Shown in pieces: positions 21,816 to 35,100 of a stretch of DNA of 64,000 bases. This stretch comes from Bugulina stolonifera. Taxonomy: Eukaryota; Bryozoa; Gymnolaemata; Cheilostomatida; Bugulidae. The position numbers were made by a program, and so were the translations under genes. How positions within the stretch are numbered: the stretch's first letter is position 1; every line of letters starts with the position of its first letter. Below the pieces are notes generated by a model. That model was not told where the DNA came from. It did no database searches and saw nothing but the letters and a program-made list of their open reading frames with translations. The stretch is taken from positions 1,612,001 to 1,676,000 of the forward strand of contig OW285195.1 of the NCBI GenBank assembly GCA_935421135.1. The letters are read 5' to 3'.

Positions 21816-21931
21816 TTAGAATTACTTCCATTTAGTGCAATCAAAGAGTATAGGTATGGTGTAGGCTAATCGAATCTAGAAAAATTGATTTTTCTAAGTT
21901 CGATTATACTAAATGGAAGTAATTCTGTCTT
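21814..21931. repeat. Inverted repeat with ~25-bp arms
   Basis: TCAAG-TTAGAATTACTTCC at the left pairs with the complementary segment ending near 21931, with two mismatches. A smaller internal stem AATCGAA / TTCGATT lies between them. Confidence 0.75.
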
Positions 21932-21959
21932 GAAAACCAGAAAATTAAAGTTAAAAATA

Positions 21960-22235
21960 TTCTAGACTTGACTATCAAGAAGTTTGGACTTCTACCACTA
22001 CAAGAGAGGCGTAAAAACCAAAGGGTGAACCTGCTGATAAACATCCTGTCACATGAAGACTCGCACACAGCACTGAGTACCTCATATGATGAACTTGTCC
22101 AGCAACATTGCAACAGCTGTTAGATACAGGTGAGAAACCGGACCAGAGGCATACCAATATCCATCAGAACCCACTACCATAACAGCTTTCTACCGAGAAC
22201 CGTTCGAGATTTAAAGATAGAACAATCCTGATGAT
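21960..22235 (+). mobile_element. LINE reverse-transcriptase C-terminal remnant
   Basis: The + strand reads LPLQERRKNQRVNLL and then, after a stop, HNSFLPRTVRDLK. These resemble the conserved tail of CR1/L2-type non-LTR retrotransposon proteins (LQ.RR...R and NSFFPRTI.DWN). It is interrupted by stops and lacks the RT core, so it is a decayed fragment. Confidence 0.6.
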
Positions 22236-22764
22236 ACTTTAAGCAATCCCCAAATGGCAGGTAGCACTGACCTGTACAGCACAACTTGTAATAAATCCTG
22301 AACTAATAAATGAAGTACTGTCCCAACTCATGTTGCCCACTGTCCCATATGAGGCACGCCCCTTCCACTCCCTAGGTGGTCTAGCGTGACACTGAACTCC
22401 ATGTAAGTTTATGTATCACTATCACTGACTACACTATCACGACTCGCTATGACCAAGGAGTGAGGAGGGGAGGAGGCTTCTGTGTATATATTGTTATGGG
22501 ACTTATGGCATGCAATGTTTGCCTGAGGTACTCGCTAGCTTTGAGTGAAGATTATAAGAGCTTGTCAAAAATATTATAATTCACCCAGAGTGTCACAATC
22601 TTCTGAACTGACTATAACTATATACATGTACATTAGGCTACAGCGTATTGCTTTTTCATTAGTATGCAGTTTATACACAGTTGTACATGTACTATGTTGT
22701 TTACATATATTATATTATTATGTAGTGTTTTAGTGCACATGTACTTGGGAAGACATGACTAAAT

Positions 22765-23119
22765 TGTAATGAGTCATGTACGGTCTATTTATAACCAAGT
22801 ATCTAATTGGATGATGTTATTATGTAATAGTGGTGCAATACCGTTCTAGAATATTCTCTTTTGACCATATATGGTATTATGATTCATGTGGGCTCTGGAA
22901 TGTTCTAGAACTTCTAAGCTTTACTATATAAGCAGGGGCTGGGAGAGAGCCCATAAGTTTGGAGTTAACTTCTAGCAATAAACAAGGATATATTACACTA
23001 CACACTACATCTTCTCTGCACTAGATAGACCAAGCTGTGTGTCACTTGATTATCTCTGACTACAGTGACTTCACCGAACTCTCACAAGTACTACTATCTT
23101 GTGACACAGAGTTACCAAG
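22765..23119 (+). mobile_element. Probable solo LTR
   Basis: Flanked by CTAAAT on both sides (22759-22764, 23120-23125). It starts TG and contains a TATA-like TATATAAGCAGGGGCTGGG near 22924, then an AATAAA signal near 22977, the layout of an LTR with U3-R-U5. The end is not the canonical CA, so the right boundary is uncertain. No internal region is attached. Confidence 0.55.
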
Positions 23120-23436
23120 CTAAATAGTTTTATCAATATGTAAATCCAACATTAACGTACTTTACTAAGCTTTCAATTGGTTCAGTAAAAATTGCCTGAA
23201 AAATCTCCGTATTTAAAGTCATTACGATATAAAGCCGTGGCTTCAGTAAAGAAACTTGAACACTTGCCTACACTTTAAAAGAGTGACAACTGTGGTAGAA
23301 CCACCATAATCTAAATTCACCTGTAGAATTAAACTTACTGAAGTTGGTAGCCTATAATAAAAAGGGAAGCTTTACTAAATCATAATAAATGAATTACCCT
23401 GAAGCTCCAATTTTGGTGACAACAAGCTAACTTCCA

Positions 23437-24130
23437 GTGCAGGGGTTCTCAACTGGGTCCAGCACCCCCTACCCTGGGGAATCACAGTAAACCTTTTTTG
23501 GTGAGGCACCACCCCCACCAGGTATGACAATATAAATAATGCAGAATAGGTGTTGTCATCCATGTAGGTCTCCAAATCAGTCGGCCAATGATAACCTGAT
23601 AGCTGTGTGAATTCACATGGTAAAGGTCAAGTTTATCAAGCGCACAGCTGAAGCTGAACATTACCCCACACTTCAAGCCGCTGAAAGCAGAGATTGAGTG
23701 ATATTTCTCCAACCTGAAACCTACATTCCTGAACATGTTGAGAAATCCATTCCAAACCAAAAGTACAAAAGATTGAAGATCACCTGCAAGATGAGCTTTT
23801 CGAGTTACCAAATGATTCCAGGCTAAAGATGTAGGCCTACATTATTTGTCAACGTTTCCCTCAAGCAGTTTTGACTCAAAATGGCACCCAATTACCCTTC
23901 AATGGCCAATGGTGCAGTTGAAAGTAGCTCATGTCATCAGGTGTGCTTTCTCCCAAGTGGAGCCATGGTATGAAGAACTTGCCATCAAACACCAGTGTCA
24001 AGATTCACACAAACCTTTTTGTTTCTTATCAATGCTCTGTAAAATTTGGGAATCTTTCCAATACATTCATTGTTAGACCGCTACTGTCACACCATTCAAT
24101 ATTTGGAAAAATATTGTTCATCTTATTTCA
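23437..24130 (+). mobile_element. hAT-type transposon remnant
   Basis: Begins with CAGGGGTTCTCAACTGG, a sequence typical of hAT/Charlie-type ends. Downstream a decayed frame includes LQDELFELPNDSRLK, which resembles the ...EEL.ELQND... segment of ZBED-like hAT transposases. Several stops and frameshifts are present. The right end was not found. Confidence 0.5.
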
Positions 24131-25315
24131 GTAAGATTGATGTGTTGTTTGTCTTTGTAAACCTGGTGTCAGCCAAGAGAAACCCATTTTTATATTGGCT
24201 ATTATGACCTTCAGTCAGCATTGATACCTCTTAAGTTCTTATGGCTATGCCTGTGCCTTAGTCTATACTAGAAAATTGTTTCAGTACGTGAATGGTAGCA
24301 TCAAATCACCTAATAATTTTATTGCTTGTTAACACAATCTCACTCACCCGATGCCAGATGCCAGCAATAACAATGTAATGAATAGCAGACCTCTATGGCT
24401 GTCTATATTGCACAGCTTGCTATTAACGCCTGAGTGCTTCCAAAATTTACAGCATTAGCTGATTGAAGGTGAGAACAGCCAGTGTTAAAGTTGGGTTTTT
24501 TTGGCAGCAGCTAGGCTTACAAACACAAACAATGCATCAGTCTTACGGAAATAGGATGAACAACATTCTTTTTAAATGTTGAATGGTGTGACAGCAGTGG
24601 TTTAACTGTACATTAGAAATTACCAATGGTTTCCATTATAGCACTGGCCTAACTTACCCAAGGCAAATCAGGTGATACCTTCTATTCAATAAGGTTTAGC
24701 GGTCTCCACATGAATATACATGTATATTGAATATACTTTAATGTTTAACCAGCTGTTAAATATTTCAACTGACCAGCGGTCTGTGTACGCAAGGTGTCGC
24801 ATAGAATCTATACTGGTAAATTGGCTGTCCGATACAAGATATCGGATAAGCCATCACAATTTCTAGCTTTCTCGGGTCATAGTTGTTTTGGATTGAACAG
24901 GGGGGGGGGGGGGGGTGCATTATATAATAATAAGGATGCTAGGCTGGTGCGTGACCTACTATAGCACCCCTTAGTAAATAAAAGCAATGCTATAAAACCT
25001 GGATTACTTCACATGAGTTTGTAACAGCAAGCATGGCTTAAAATTGTGATTTGCTACTAATTCTATGAATCTTTTGGCTCCAAACTCTACTGTCCTCAAT
25101 AGCATTACATGTAATAGCATTCAAACTAATGTTATTATATATTGGTGAAGTTTTCCACTCACTACAATGAACATTCACCGACTCGACTAAATACATTCGG
25201 AAATCGAGGCAAACATCGCACACAGATTTATTAAAGACGAGCTTCCCCCTCTTACCCCTTGCTATGACTATGTTGCTCACGTTGTCCTTGGCTAGATTAG
25301 GTGGCGAGAGTATAG
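24131..25315. other. Intergenic DNA with poly-G run
   Basis: No gene recognised. A run of 17 G at about 24900-24916 is notable and sequencing-prone. The minus-strand open frame at 25038-25319 shows no recognisable domain. Confidence 0.4.
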
Positions 25316-25319
25316 TCAC

Positions 25320-25530
25320 TCAACATCAAACCAGAAAGAAGTACCAACTCAGATGCAATGTCAACCAGGCGACTACTCTTTCTTGGCTTTAAGTAGCATA
25401 GGAGACAGTATTAATACCAGCCTATAGTGCTTGGGGAGAAACCGTCAATTCACTGTTGACTTGACAGATACATGGGCGACTACCACTAAAGACTGGAGCA
25501 GATTCCGGCATCAGCGAGCGTAGCGAAGGA
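25320..25530 (+). repeat. SINE-like tail repeat, copy 1
   Basis: Shares the segment GATGCAATGTCAACCAGGCGAC and downstream text with 27315-27370 and 27660-27800. It is apparently a dispersed family related to the tRNA-derived element at 27010. Confidence 0.45.
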
Positions 25531-25819
25531 CGACATCCCAGCTAGTTCACTTGTAAGGCACAGTAACTAGCTAGACCTGAGGAATGAATGAACATTCGAT
25601 AACAATCTAACAAGTGTGACTATGCGTTTGAATATAGTGGGTCCGAGTTATTATCTTTAGTACAACTAGATTATACCCATCACCCACGCTCCAGAAGAAA
25701 AAGCTTGTGTAAATGAAACAGGTAGATATACAAAATTACACACAGTAAGTAATTAATATGGTATTACATAGTGTCTATGCACTGAAGTCTGAGTCAATCA
25801 CTCTGAATAACGAGTCTAA

Positions 25820-26502
25820 AGGTGGAAACAAACTAGCGAAATCCGCGCCTTTATTCAGCTTCCAATGACAATGGTGCAGCAGGGCATCACAAAATTGAAC
25901 GAAAATGCTCTGTTCGCCTAATAACAAGCATGTTTAGTATTTTATGTTTCACTCTCGATAACGCTGACTTCTGATTGACCAGGAAAATTGTATCGACTTC
26001 ATTCTGCACTTTTATCTGTAAAAAACTTCCAAATTGAGTCCCTGTTCTAATGGGAAGGGCATGTAAGTGACATATAAAATAATTTGCGAGTCTGGTTCCA
26101 CCAGACTAGTTGATATTTTCGCCCCGTTTTTACTACGTTTCGCCAAAGTGACGACATTTGTACCACTGACAAACACACACTAGCAATGTTTCTTCCATGA
26201 GCGCAATTTCTAGTCTGAGCATGTGTGCTAAGGCAACCTATTATTTTTATTTCTTCTACATGCACCTCACATTGTAACAGCGACTCAATTTGGAAGTTTT
26301 GTTTACAGACAAATGTGTGGGATAGAATCGGTAAAACTTTGCCGGCCAATCAGAAGCCAGTGTTATTGAGAGCGAAACATAAAACATTAAACATGCTTGC
26401 TTTTGGGCGAACAGGGCCTTGTTGTTCAATTTTTGACACCCTGTTGCCCCACCGTCATTGTGCGGCGAATAACAATGTGAATTTCGCTAGCCTGTTTCCA
26501 CC
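25820..26502. mobile_element. MITE with ~235-bp terminal inverted repeats
   Basis: The first ~235 bp and last ~235 bp are diverged inverted copies; shared landmarks include AACTTCCAAATTGAGTC and AAGCATGTTTA. TAA lies on each side (25817-25819, 26503-26505), as for a PIF/Harbinger-type 3-bp target. No transposase frame is present. The overlapping open frames on both strands are products of the repeat. Confidence 0.75.
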
Positions 26503-27009
26503 TAATCCTTAGAGATATAGGCTTACATGGGTCACTTCTGTGACAGGACACAACAATAATGTTCGCTCTCAAACTCAGAAATTTGCACCTGAAAATACTT
26601 GTATTCTGGTTATGCAAATTATGTAACAAATACAATGCCTTACAAGTACTGCTATCCAAATTAGCTAAGAAAGTCAACCAATGTGTTGTACTTTTATACC
26701 GGTCTATCAGTGCAGTTTGCTGCCTTTCAATGTTTAGTTTGAATAATAAAGAAAGCCAGATGATGGACTTTTGTTTTTATGTTAGCTCATTCATAATCGC
26801 CTAGTTAGCCTATTTATAGCAATAGTGGCAAATCCCTGCAAGTTAAACATCGTTAAACAAAATTGTTTTCAGCTTATTTACAAACTATCTGAACAGAAAC
26901 AGAATTCCCTTTACACAGCAATAGTTGAAAGCATAGGCTTGTGATTTCTAATTTTGAAATATTGTTGTGTCGAGCTCGGTAGTCAGGCATGGCCATCACA
27001 ATGTGTAAG

Positions 27010-27480
27010 TGTCAGGGTGACGCAGTTTGTAACGTACATGTGCATCAATCGAGATGTTGTGAGTTCAAACCTCGGCTATGTCATTTCTGGCAAAAAGATT
27101 TCAACAAGCTTTTCACCTTAATGCAGGAGGTCCCATGTAGTGTTTCCATCAAGCACACACGTTAAAGACCCTCCTCTGCCCTGTTTCAAAAAGAGAAGCT
27201 GGATACCAGCAGGGTGGGCGGCCACATTATCATATCACAGTCTGTCAATGAAGCCAGTCAGTAGGTACCCATGGAACTGTTCAAACTCTTCCAGTAAGAT
27301 TAAAACTACACCGGAGGAGTCAATCGGTCAGAGTGCAATGCCAGCCAGGTAGACAGTCGATAGGATTTAAGTTTCTCCTATAGTATGCAAACTAGTTGCA
27401 AACTGCAGTATCAGGGGAGGTATGACTCTCTACTAATGGTATTCGTGAGTCGGCTACTGAAGAGCAACGACCAGCATCAA
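27010..27480 (+). repeat. tRNA-derived SINE-like element
   Basis: A tRNA-like head at about 27014-27085 has an A-box-like GTGACGCAGTTTGTAACG and a B-box-like GAGTTCAAACCTC. A tail with CACACGTTAAAGACCC and GAGTGCAATGCCAGCCAGG follows, and the tail recurs elsewhere in the window. It is not a functional tRNA gene, since no full cloverleaf is visible. Confidence 0.6.
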
Positions 27481-27639
27481 CAGGTGTAGTAGTGAAAGTA
27501 AAAGTTAAACATCGATTTAAGTTTGTATTTAATTTAAAACTTTAATTTTATTTAACTTAGCCATTGATTTTTTTTGGTATAATTAAATAATAGTTTCGCT
27601 ATCAATAGGATGTTTCTGTTTTTGCATTATTTTTTAATG

Positions 27640-27800
27640 CACCAGAAGTATGAAACAGCTTGGATACAATGTAAACCAGGCAGACTACTATCTAGTTAGG
27701 TCTTAGGTAATAATGCTAGTGCACACCTGCTAGTGCTCTGACTGATGCATGGGTAGCCTCCGGGGCCGGCATCTGCAAGTGTAGTAGAGGGAAGCGTCTT
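27640..27800 (+). repeat. SINE-like tail repeat, copy 3
   Basis: Similar to 25320-25530: ATACAATGTAAACCAGGCAGAC, then GATGCATGGGTAGCCTCC and CCGGCATC. The head is missing. Confidence 0.45.
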
Positions 27801-28069
27801 GCACTAACTACATGTAGGTATCAGTACTAGGTTAACGACCTGCGTAATGTGTAGTACATACTAAAGAGTAGTGAACAGCATTACTGGGCATAACAAGGTA
27901 CAGTGCCAGTTATTAGGTTAAATGTGATGGGCTCTAATTTGCATTCTGGAACAACCCTGAGAAAGTATTATGATAAAGCTGACATCACTAATCTCAAGTT
28001 TGCAATTCAACTAAGCGGGCATAATGTTGGACTAAGAAATCGGGCAGCTGGGAGATGTAGACACTAACA

Positions 28070-28290
28070 GTGTGGTGAGGAAATGGCTTGAATGGTTTGG
28101 CCACACGTGCCAGATGGAAGATAGAAGATATGATAGTTGGAGGAAGGGGAAACGAATCAAAGTAGAGAGATGCAGGCTAGAGTTGAGAATGTAGAGTTTG
28201 GACATTGACCATACAGAACACGAAAGACTGGCATGATGATCTCTAAACCAGCTCAGTGAACTGACAATTGATGTGACTGAGAATCTTTGA
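28070..28290 (+). mobile_element. LINE endonuclease/RT tail remnant
   Basis: The + strand reads VVRKWLEWFGHTCQMEDRRY, which resembles the RLRWFGHV.RM.DDR motif at the end of many invertebrate LINE proteins. It is followed by stops and is a short dead fragment. Confidence 0.45.
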
Positions 28291-29172
28291 AGCTAGGAGT
28301 TTACATGTCGATTTTAGTTGTTAAGGAAAAGAATTAGCAATAGTAAGTCTAATTCACATGTTCAAGTGTATTCATCTCTTACTCCTCAAGTACAATGTGT
28401 ATTCTATTGACAGAACAACATAATATAAGTGGAGCTATATAATCCTGTAGTGCCAACCTTATTAGTCTAGTCTCTAGTGAAAGGGGTTACTCATCAGTCA
28501 TGTGTCTGTTTTTACTAGTCACAAGTATGTCTGTATTACTAGCGATATCACAAGTATGCCTGTATTACTAGTGATATCACAAGCTGTTATCAGAAGCTGT
28601 TATCACTATAATTGTACTTACTACTAAATGTGTGTGTAATTAGTTGCTGTGCTTATCGCAGCCTAACTGTCAGTTGGTGTCATGGATGTATTAGTGTAAA
28701 TGTTATCAGGCTGATGAGAGATATGGAGTCACTTGAAATGATAGATCTTGCTACACCAGCCAAAGCTCAATCTAATCTGTGGTGTTTGTAGCTTCCTGTC
28801 CAATCATCAGTCTAGGCCAGTTCACTTTTTGAGGCAACAAAGGAACAAACCCTCTACAAATTCTCACATCTTGTAGCAATTATTAAGATTGCTGATCTTC
28901 TCTTATTACTACAATGGGTAGACAACTCTAAATTCTCTTGACTAGAAAACTGTACAATCTGTAGAACTACCATTACACGATTGTACAACAAGAGTATGAC
29001 TTTAGGCCTATAGTATGCAGCCTATATGTGCATGGCTGTGTGCACTGCCTGTAATACATTTTATTTATGGATTACATTTCTCTGCTTGTATACAGTGTAT
29101 AATATGTATATGTAGGTCTGTGTGTGTTTTATCCTTTGTTGTACCTGCTGTAGATTGTAGACAGGTCACAAC
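28291..29172. other. Upstream region of allantoinase
   Basis: No coding sequence recognised. Short direct duplications lie at 28520-28610 (TACTAG(C/T)GATATCACAAG repeated). Promoter elements were not identified. Confidence 0.4.
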
Positions 29173-32100
29173 ATGATCATACAAGGTCATAGAGTGTTGT
29201 ACAACAATGAGCTACAGCCCGCCCAGATACACATCTCGGACAATGGAACTATCCTAAACATTAACTTAGGTTATGATCCCAGGCTGCAGCATATAGCAGG
29301 AGAAGAGGTGTGTTACTTACAATACATACTATTATTGTAGTGCTGGTTGGTGTTTTGGTATCATTCAGTTTTTCAGATCTCAAAATATAAAATTCAAACT
29401 GTGCCGGTGAGGAGAGAGCCGTGGTTGAAAGTGGCCCAGCACTACTATATGGTATAAATAATATAAGGTATAGAACATGCATTTAGTAAGGTAGCATGCT
29501 ATGTACTGTATATACATAAAATACAAGTAGTCTATACTTGTGGAGCTCTTAGATTAGCTCTATGTTTATATCCTACACTGTTACTCATACTATCAGTGTA
29601 CATATTGTACAATGTACATACATATGTATGTACATTGTACAATGATGTGCATGCTATACGTTCACCAGTGTGCATGCTCTACAGTGTACTTTACTGTTAT
29701 ACATACGGCAGTGTTATGTTATACTTACATAGTTTAGTCATGTTATACATAGGCCTACATGTACAACAGTGTGCATGTTATGCTATTAACAGCCGTTCCT
29801 CTGGTGTATTGTTATAGGAGGTGATTGATGCTGGAAACAGTGTTGTGATGCCTGGTATTGTTGATGCACACGTGCATATAAATGAACCTGGAAGGACAGA
29901 GTGGGAAGGATATGAGACGGCTACTAGAGCAGCAGCTGCAGGAGGGATAACTACTATTGTGGATATGCCACTGTAAGTAATCTGGTATATTTCATTGATA
30001 TGGAAGTGCTCGGTTCTAGAGCCATACGATGCTCTTTGGACAACATTGCGCAACTCTTTTACAAGTGAAACTTTGTGTGAGCTCATTGATAAATAACTAA
30101 AAATTATTTCACAGCTGAGCTAATATTTGTCATTGGGAAAATTTGCTCTAAGAATAAACCATCTTGGACAATTCTGTTTGATTATTGATTACTATACATT
30201 GCCCACTGCAGGTTTCTATCACTGAAATTTTTTCAAGATTTGTCTTGAAAGCTTTTAGCATTTTAGCATTTCAACTGCTTTACTACATGTACTAAATTAG
30301 TCACGGAGAAGAAGATTACTGAATGTATCAGTTCTACTAGGATTAGCCCACATTTGCATAGTATAAGACAATGGGGGCATGTCTACTACAACTGATGTGT
30401 CTGCAATCTACATGTAGCTGCAACCTACACGCTACCTGCTGAAACCTATATAGATTCAGGTTTTGACAAATCATCTCACACCATGCAAGTCAACTAACCA
30501 ATGTGTTAGAATGACTGTAATGGAATGTATGCATTATGCTGAATCTCCTATTGTCTTCAAGTTTTCCAAGCGCATGGTACAGCCTTAAACCTTACTCTTC
30601 ATTTAGAAAGTTTGTTTACGCCTAGCGTTCAGTCTACATGACTGTATGCTCTGAATGGATGTATTATACTAGCGACCTTTTGTATTCACAGGCTGATTGT
30701 TCACATATTGGTATGATGTAGTGATTCATAGTTTAGCATTCACAGTAACAAACTGTTGATTATTGCTCACAAATATTGGAGTGTCATTCTACAATGTAGG
30801 CTAACACTACTTACCTTTGTCTTGTAACAATAGAGGTCAATGTACATGTACATTGATGTCTGCAGTGGAAGCCAACTGTGAATACTTTGTACATGTGAAT
30901 ACAAAAGGTCACCAGGATAGTGTGCAATGAGAATATACATACATACATCTATATAAATATGTTGTGATATTCTGGACTATATACTGATTTTATAGCAACT
31001 GTAGCCCTGTGACAACTACAGTCAGCGCCCTCAAGACTAAGATTCCTCATGCTCAGGAACACAGTCTAGTCAACATTGCATTCTGGGGAGGGATAGTGCC
31101 AGGAAACCAGGTTGGTGTGCTCAGGTGGAGGTGTATTACTATTATGTAGGCTGGATACGTCTTATTATTACTGCTATGCTGGTTTGGGGTTAGCAGAGCA
31201 AAGTAATGATAACAGCTCTATTAACTTCTCACATTGGTACTGCATCACCTTACTCCTCTCCAATTTTATTATAACATGCATACATTTTGGTCACCATTAG
31301 GTTACCAGCACCAATTACCTGCAGTATGTACTACAACTTCTTGTTGATTGGAGTTATTACTCCATGGTATCTGTTTCTATTATCTCAGCTCTCTTACCAG
31401 TAGATGTAATAATAGTTACTAGTTAGTGCAGGCAGTTGGGCAATCAATCATAGCCAGTAGGCTATACAAACACAGATACACCATACAGTTATATACCAAC
31501 ACAGATATACCATACAGTTATATACCAACACAGATATACCATACAGTTATATACCAACACAGATATACCATACAGTTATATACCAACACAGATATACCAT
31601 ACAGTTATATACCAACACAGATACACCATACAGTTATATACCAACACAGATATACCATACAGTTATATACCAACACAGATACACCATACAGTTATATACC
31701 AACACAGATACACCATACAGTTATATACCAACACAGGTATACCATACAGTTATATACCAACACAGATATACCATACAGTTATATACCAACACAGATATAC
31801 CATACAGTTATATACCAACACAGATACACCATACAGTTATATACCAACACAGATATACCATACAGTTATATACCAACACAGATACACCATACAGTTATAT
31901 ACCAACACAGATACACCATACAGTTACATGTATATACCAACACAGATACACCATACAGTTATATACCAACACAGATACACCATACAGTTATATACCAACA
32001 CAGATACACCATACAGTTATATACCAACACAGATATACCATACAGTTATATACCAACACAGATACACCATACAGTTATATATCAACACAGATACACCATA

Positions 32101-35100
32101 CAGTTATATACCAACACAGATATACCATACAGTTATATACCAACACAGATACACCATACAGTTATATACCAACACATAGCTGCCTGCACTATGTGGCACT
32201 ATGTTTCCTTGTACCAGGAATAATAAGGAAGTAGTGGATTAGTATCAGTATAATAATACTGTCAGACAAGTAATATTATAGAATGACTTCCCTTAGAGTG
32301 CTTACTAGCAGTCATAACAACATAATTACGTTAGTGCTTTATATACCATATTTTCATTCCTATAACAAGTGTTTTTATATATTATAATGAATCTAAAATA
32401 GTAACCAACCAACTTCTGCCTTTATGATAAGATCTTGAGCTGAGAATATTAGCACAATGTGTTATTGCACAATTAGCCAAAGTCGTAGGAATAGCTGCTA
32501 ATAAGTAGACTGCCTAGATCCTAGAACATAATATTATTGTGTAATACAGGACTGGTACATAACATGCATAGATTGCATGCATAGATTTGCATATAAGGCG
32601 TGTACCTGTAGATGGACAAATGATTGTGCAAATATTTGTACACAGCCTCACCTTATAGGAATTTATGCAAATTATGACTTGAACTATTGATATGATAGTC
32701 TGAATTAGCTTTATACAGGGGTAAATTTATAGACACCATACAATATACGCTATCAGCATGCACATTAGTTTCGCTACTTGTAATACAGTACATATCAAAG
32801 TAAGTATAGTCAATTGATATGAAATGATCAGTGTACATGTATATTCTTGAATATGTTTTAGTATGAATCTTTTTCTTCATACTGCTACAGACCATTTCTG
32901 CAGCAGGTCCCTGTTTTTGAGAGGAAATCTAGAACAGTATTACATGTATGTAGTATTACAGAACAGCACTGTGAAATGTTTCCTAATATGCCACACTTGC
33001 AGTAGGACTGGCATTGAGTGTCACAGATCACACTAACTATATTATTGACATTCACAAGATAATAGGAATGAATAATATACATGCAACCATGTAGGGCCTA
33101 ACTTACATGTGAAATGTTTTATCAGGTTGGTTCTTGGTGGAATTGGAACAGTTGAATGCGCTACATGAATAAAGCATGTCAGCAAAGCATATGCATGACA
33201 CCGATCAACACAGAGTTATTGGCCCCACTTCACAGAATCACTAAATGGGAGGTCTGTATTGGAGTGTAATTGCATTGCTGATCTAACCCAAAGTCAATCC
33301 ATAAATATCGGATAAGATGTGTGGGGGATGTAGAATCAGAAAATACTGGTAGAATTATTAGTCAAGAGACAATGATTCTGGCAGTTTTTTGTTTTGAGCT
33401 GACACTGTGAGAAATGTTATGACGGTAACAGCATTCTTAGATCAGGTTCTCATCATAAACAATGGCAGCAGAAGTTGGGTGGGCACAATTGATCCACCAT
33501 AATAAATAAACACACTGGTTACAGCAATAGGAGTAAGGACGCAATATAGTGGTCAAGTTATATAGCCTGTCTGTTGTACATAAACATAAATATTTGGGCA
33601 AAAAACTAGGAAAGTGTTGAACTCCATCTCAAAATCACTACTTTTCCATGCTTCGTATTTTCCTTCGAAGGGAGTTGTTTCACCCTTCGAAGCTCCATTC
33701 CAGTCCAATTCCATGCTTCGTATTTTGTTCAACTGTTTTGTGGCAAACGCATTTAAGTTTTCCCACCTATGACATCATAGTACAATAACCTCGTGAGTTA
33801 AAAATAGCTATGCGTTGTCTAATGTGAAATCAACCGCAACAAGGAGCGCACAGCCAAACTGACGTCATAACCATAATGTAGTTATCAACAAGCAGTTATT
33901 CAAGCGTGAACACTATTGCGCCAGCCACAGATAGTGTACTACTAACTAGTGCTTGTACATTAGCTTCGAAGGATGGCGCTTCCATCCTACGAAGCAATAA
34001 AAATCCCTACGTATTTTCGGAAATACGAAGTCTCACGGTCGAAGGAGCTTGCTCCTACGAAGGTCAGGAAATACGTATTTTGTGCCAATTCCATCCTTCG
34101 TATTTTAAATACGAAGCTAAATACGAAGCAAAATACGAAGCATGGAAAAGTAGTGAATGTTTTCATGTTATAGTGGTCAGTCTGTTCCATGCCAATGGTC
34201 ATGTGATAAGTAAGCATTCTAGGGGAGGTAATTCCAAGATTAATATAAATAGAAGCATTATGCTTGACTGGGCAGATATTGATCTTACTTTGTATGTACA
34301 CATTGTGCATGTCTACTTGTGTATAATTACATTTATACAGTGTATCTCCTTCTATACCGTACATTACACAGTCACACTATCAGATCATATCATGAAACCC
34401 ACCTCCATAATCCTGCTGCTAGTATGCATCTTTATAACTACCGGTGGGTTGAATGCAAAGAGGCGTAAGGTCTGCAGCCGTCCATTGGTACAGGGTAACT
34501 GTGAAGCTAATCTAACGCGCTGGGGAAGTCACAACGGAAAGTGTGTATCGTTCACATACGGTGGCTGTGGATCTAATGGAAATAATTTCTCGTAAGTATA
34601 TTCAAATTATTACTAGGAATATGTATAGCCTTCTCCTCCAATGTAGATGTATTTCACTGTGCTCACCTCTCCCCACAATCTAGGCTACTCTATTCAACTA
34701 TGTTCCACTAATATTCTACTCTGCTCTTCTCTGTTGTAATTCTACTATATTCTACTCCACTATGATACTCTACTGTAATTCATTCACTTTACCATACTCT
34801 ACTCTACTACACTTTACTATACTATACTCTACTATTCATGATTACCCTACTTTTGTATAATATACTCTACTAAATGCTCTGATCTGTTGTATTCCAGCAC
34901 AAAGAGGGAATGTGAACAAGCATGTCCTGACAGATGTGGTCCATTATTCATAGCAAAGGTCAGGGCTGAAGCATGTCAAGGTCGGGGAGGCAGGCGAGTG
35001 TATGCCTTTAAAGTGGGAGTAGCACCAAAGACTAGGTAGTCTTCCTGAGTTGTCCCTTCTTGCATGAGCAGAGAAATATAATTGGAAACCATTTATGCTA

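Noticed and set aside
27010..27085. Functional tRNA gene
   Set aside because: A- and B-box-like words are present but no full cloverleaf is visible, and the tail is shared with other repeats; a SINE is more likely.
31426..32223. 265-codon open frame with Tyr/Ile/Gln/Thr-rich repeats
   Set aside because: Produced by a stop-free 29-bp minisatellite that is open in all three frames; it lies in an allantoinase intron.
33906..34391. N-terminal extension of Kunitz gene 1 upstream of 34392
   Set aside because: The upstream part of the frame runs through a MITE; a signal peptide follows directly after the ATG at 34392, as in the two paralogs.
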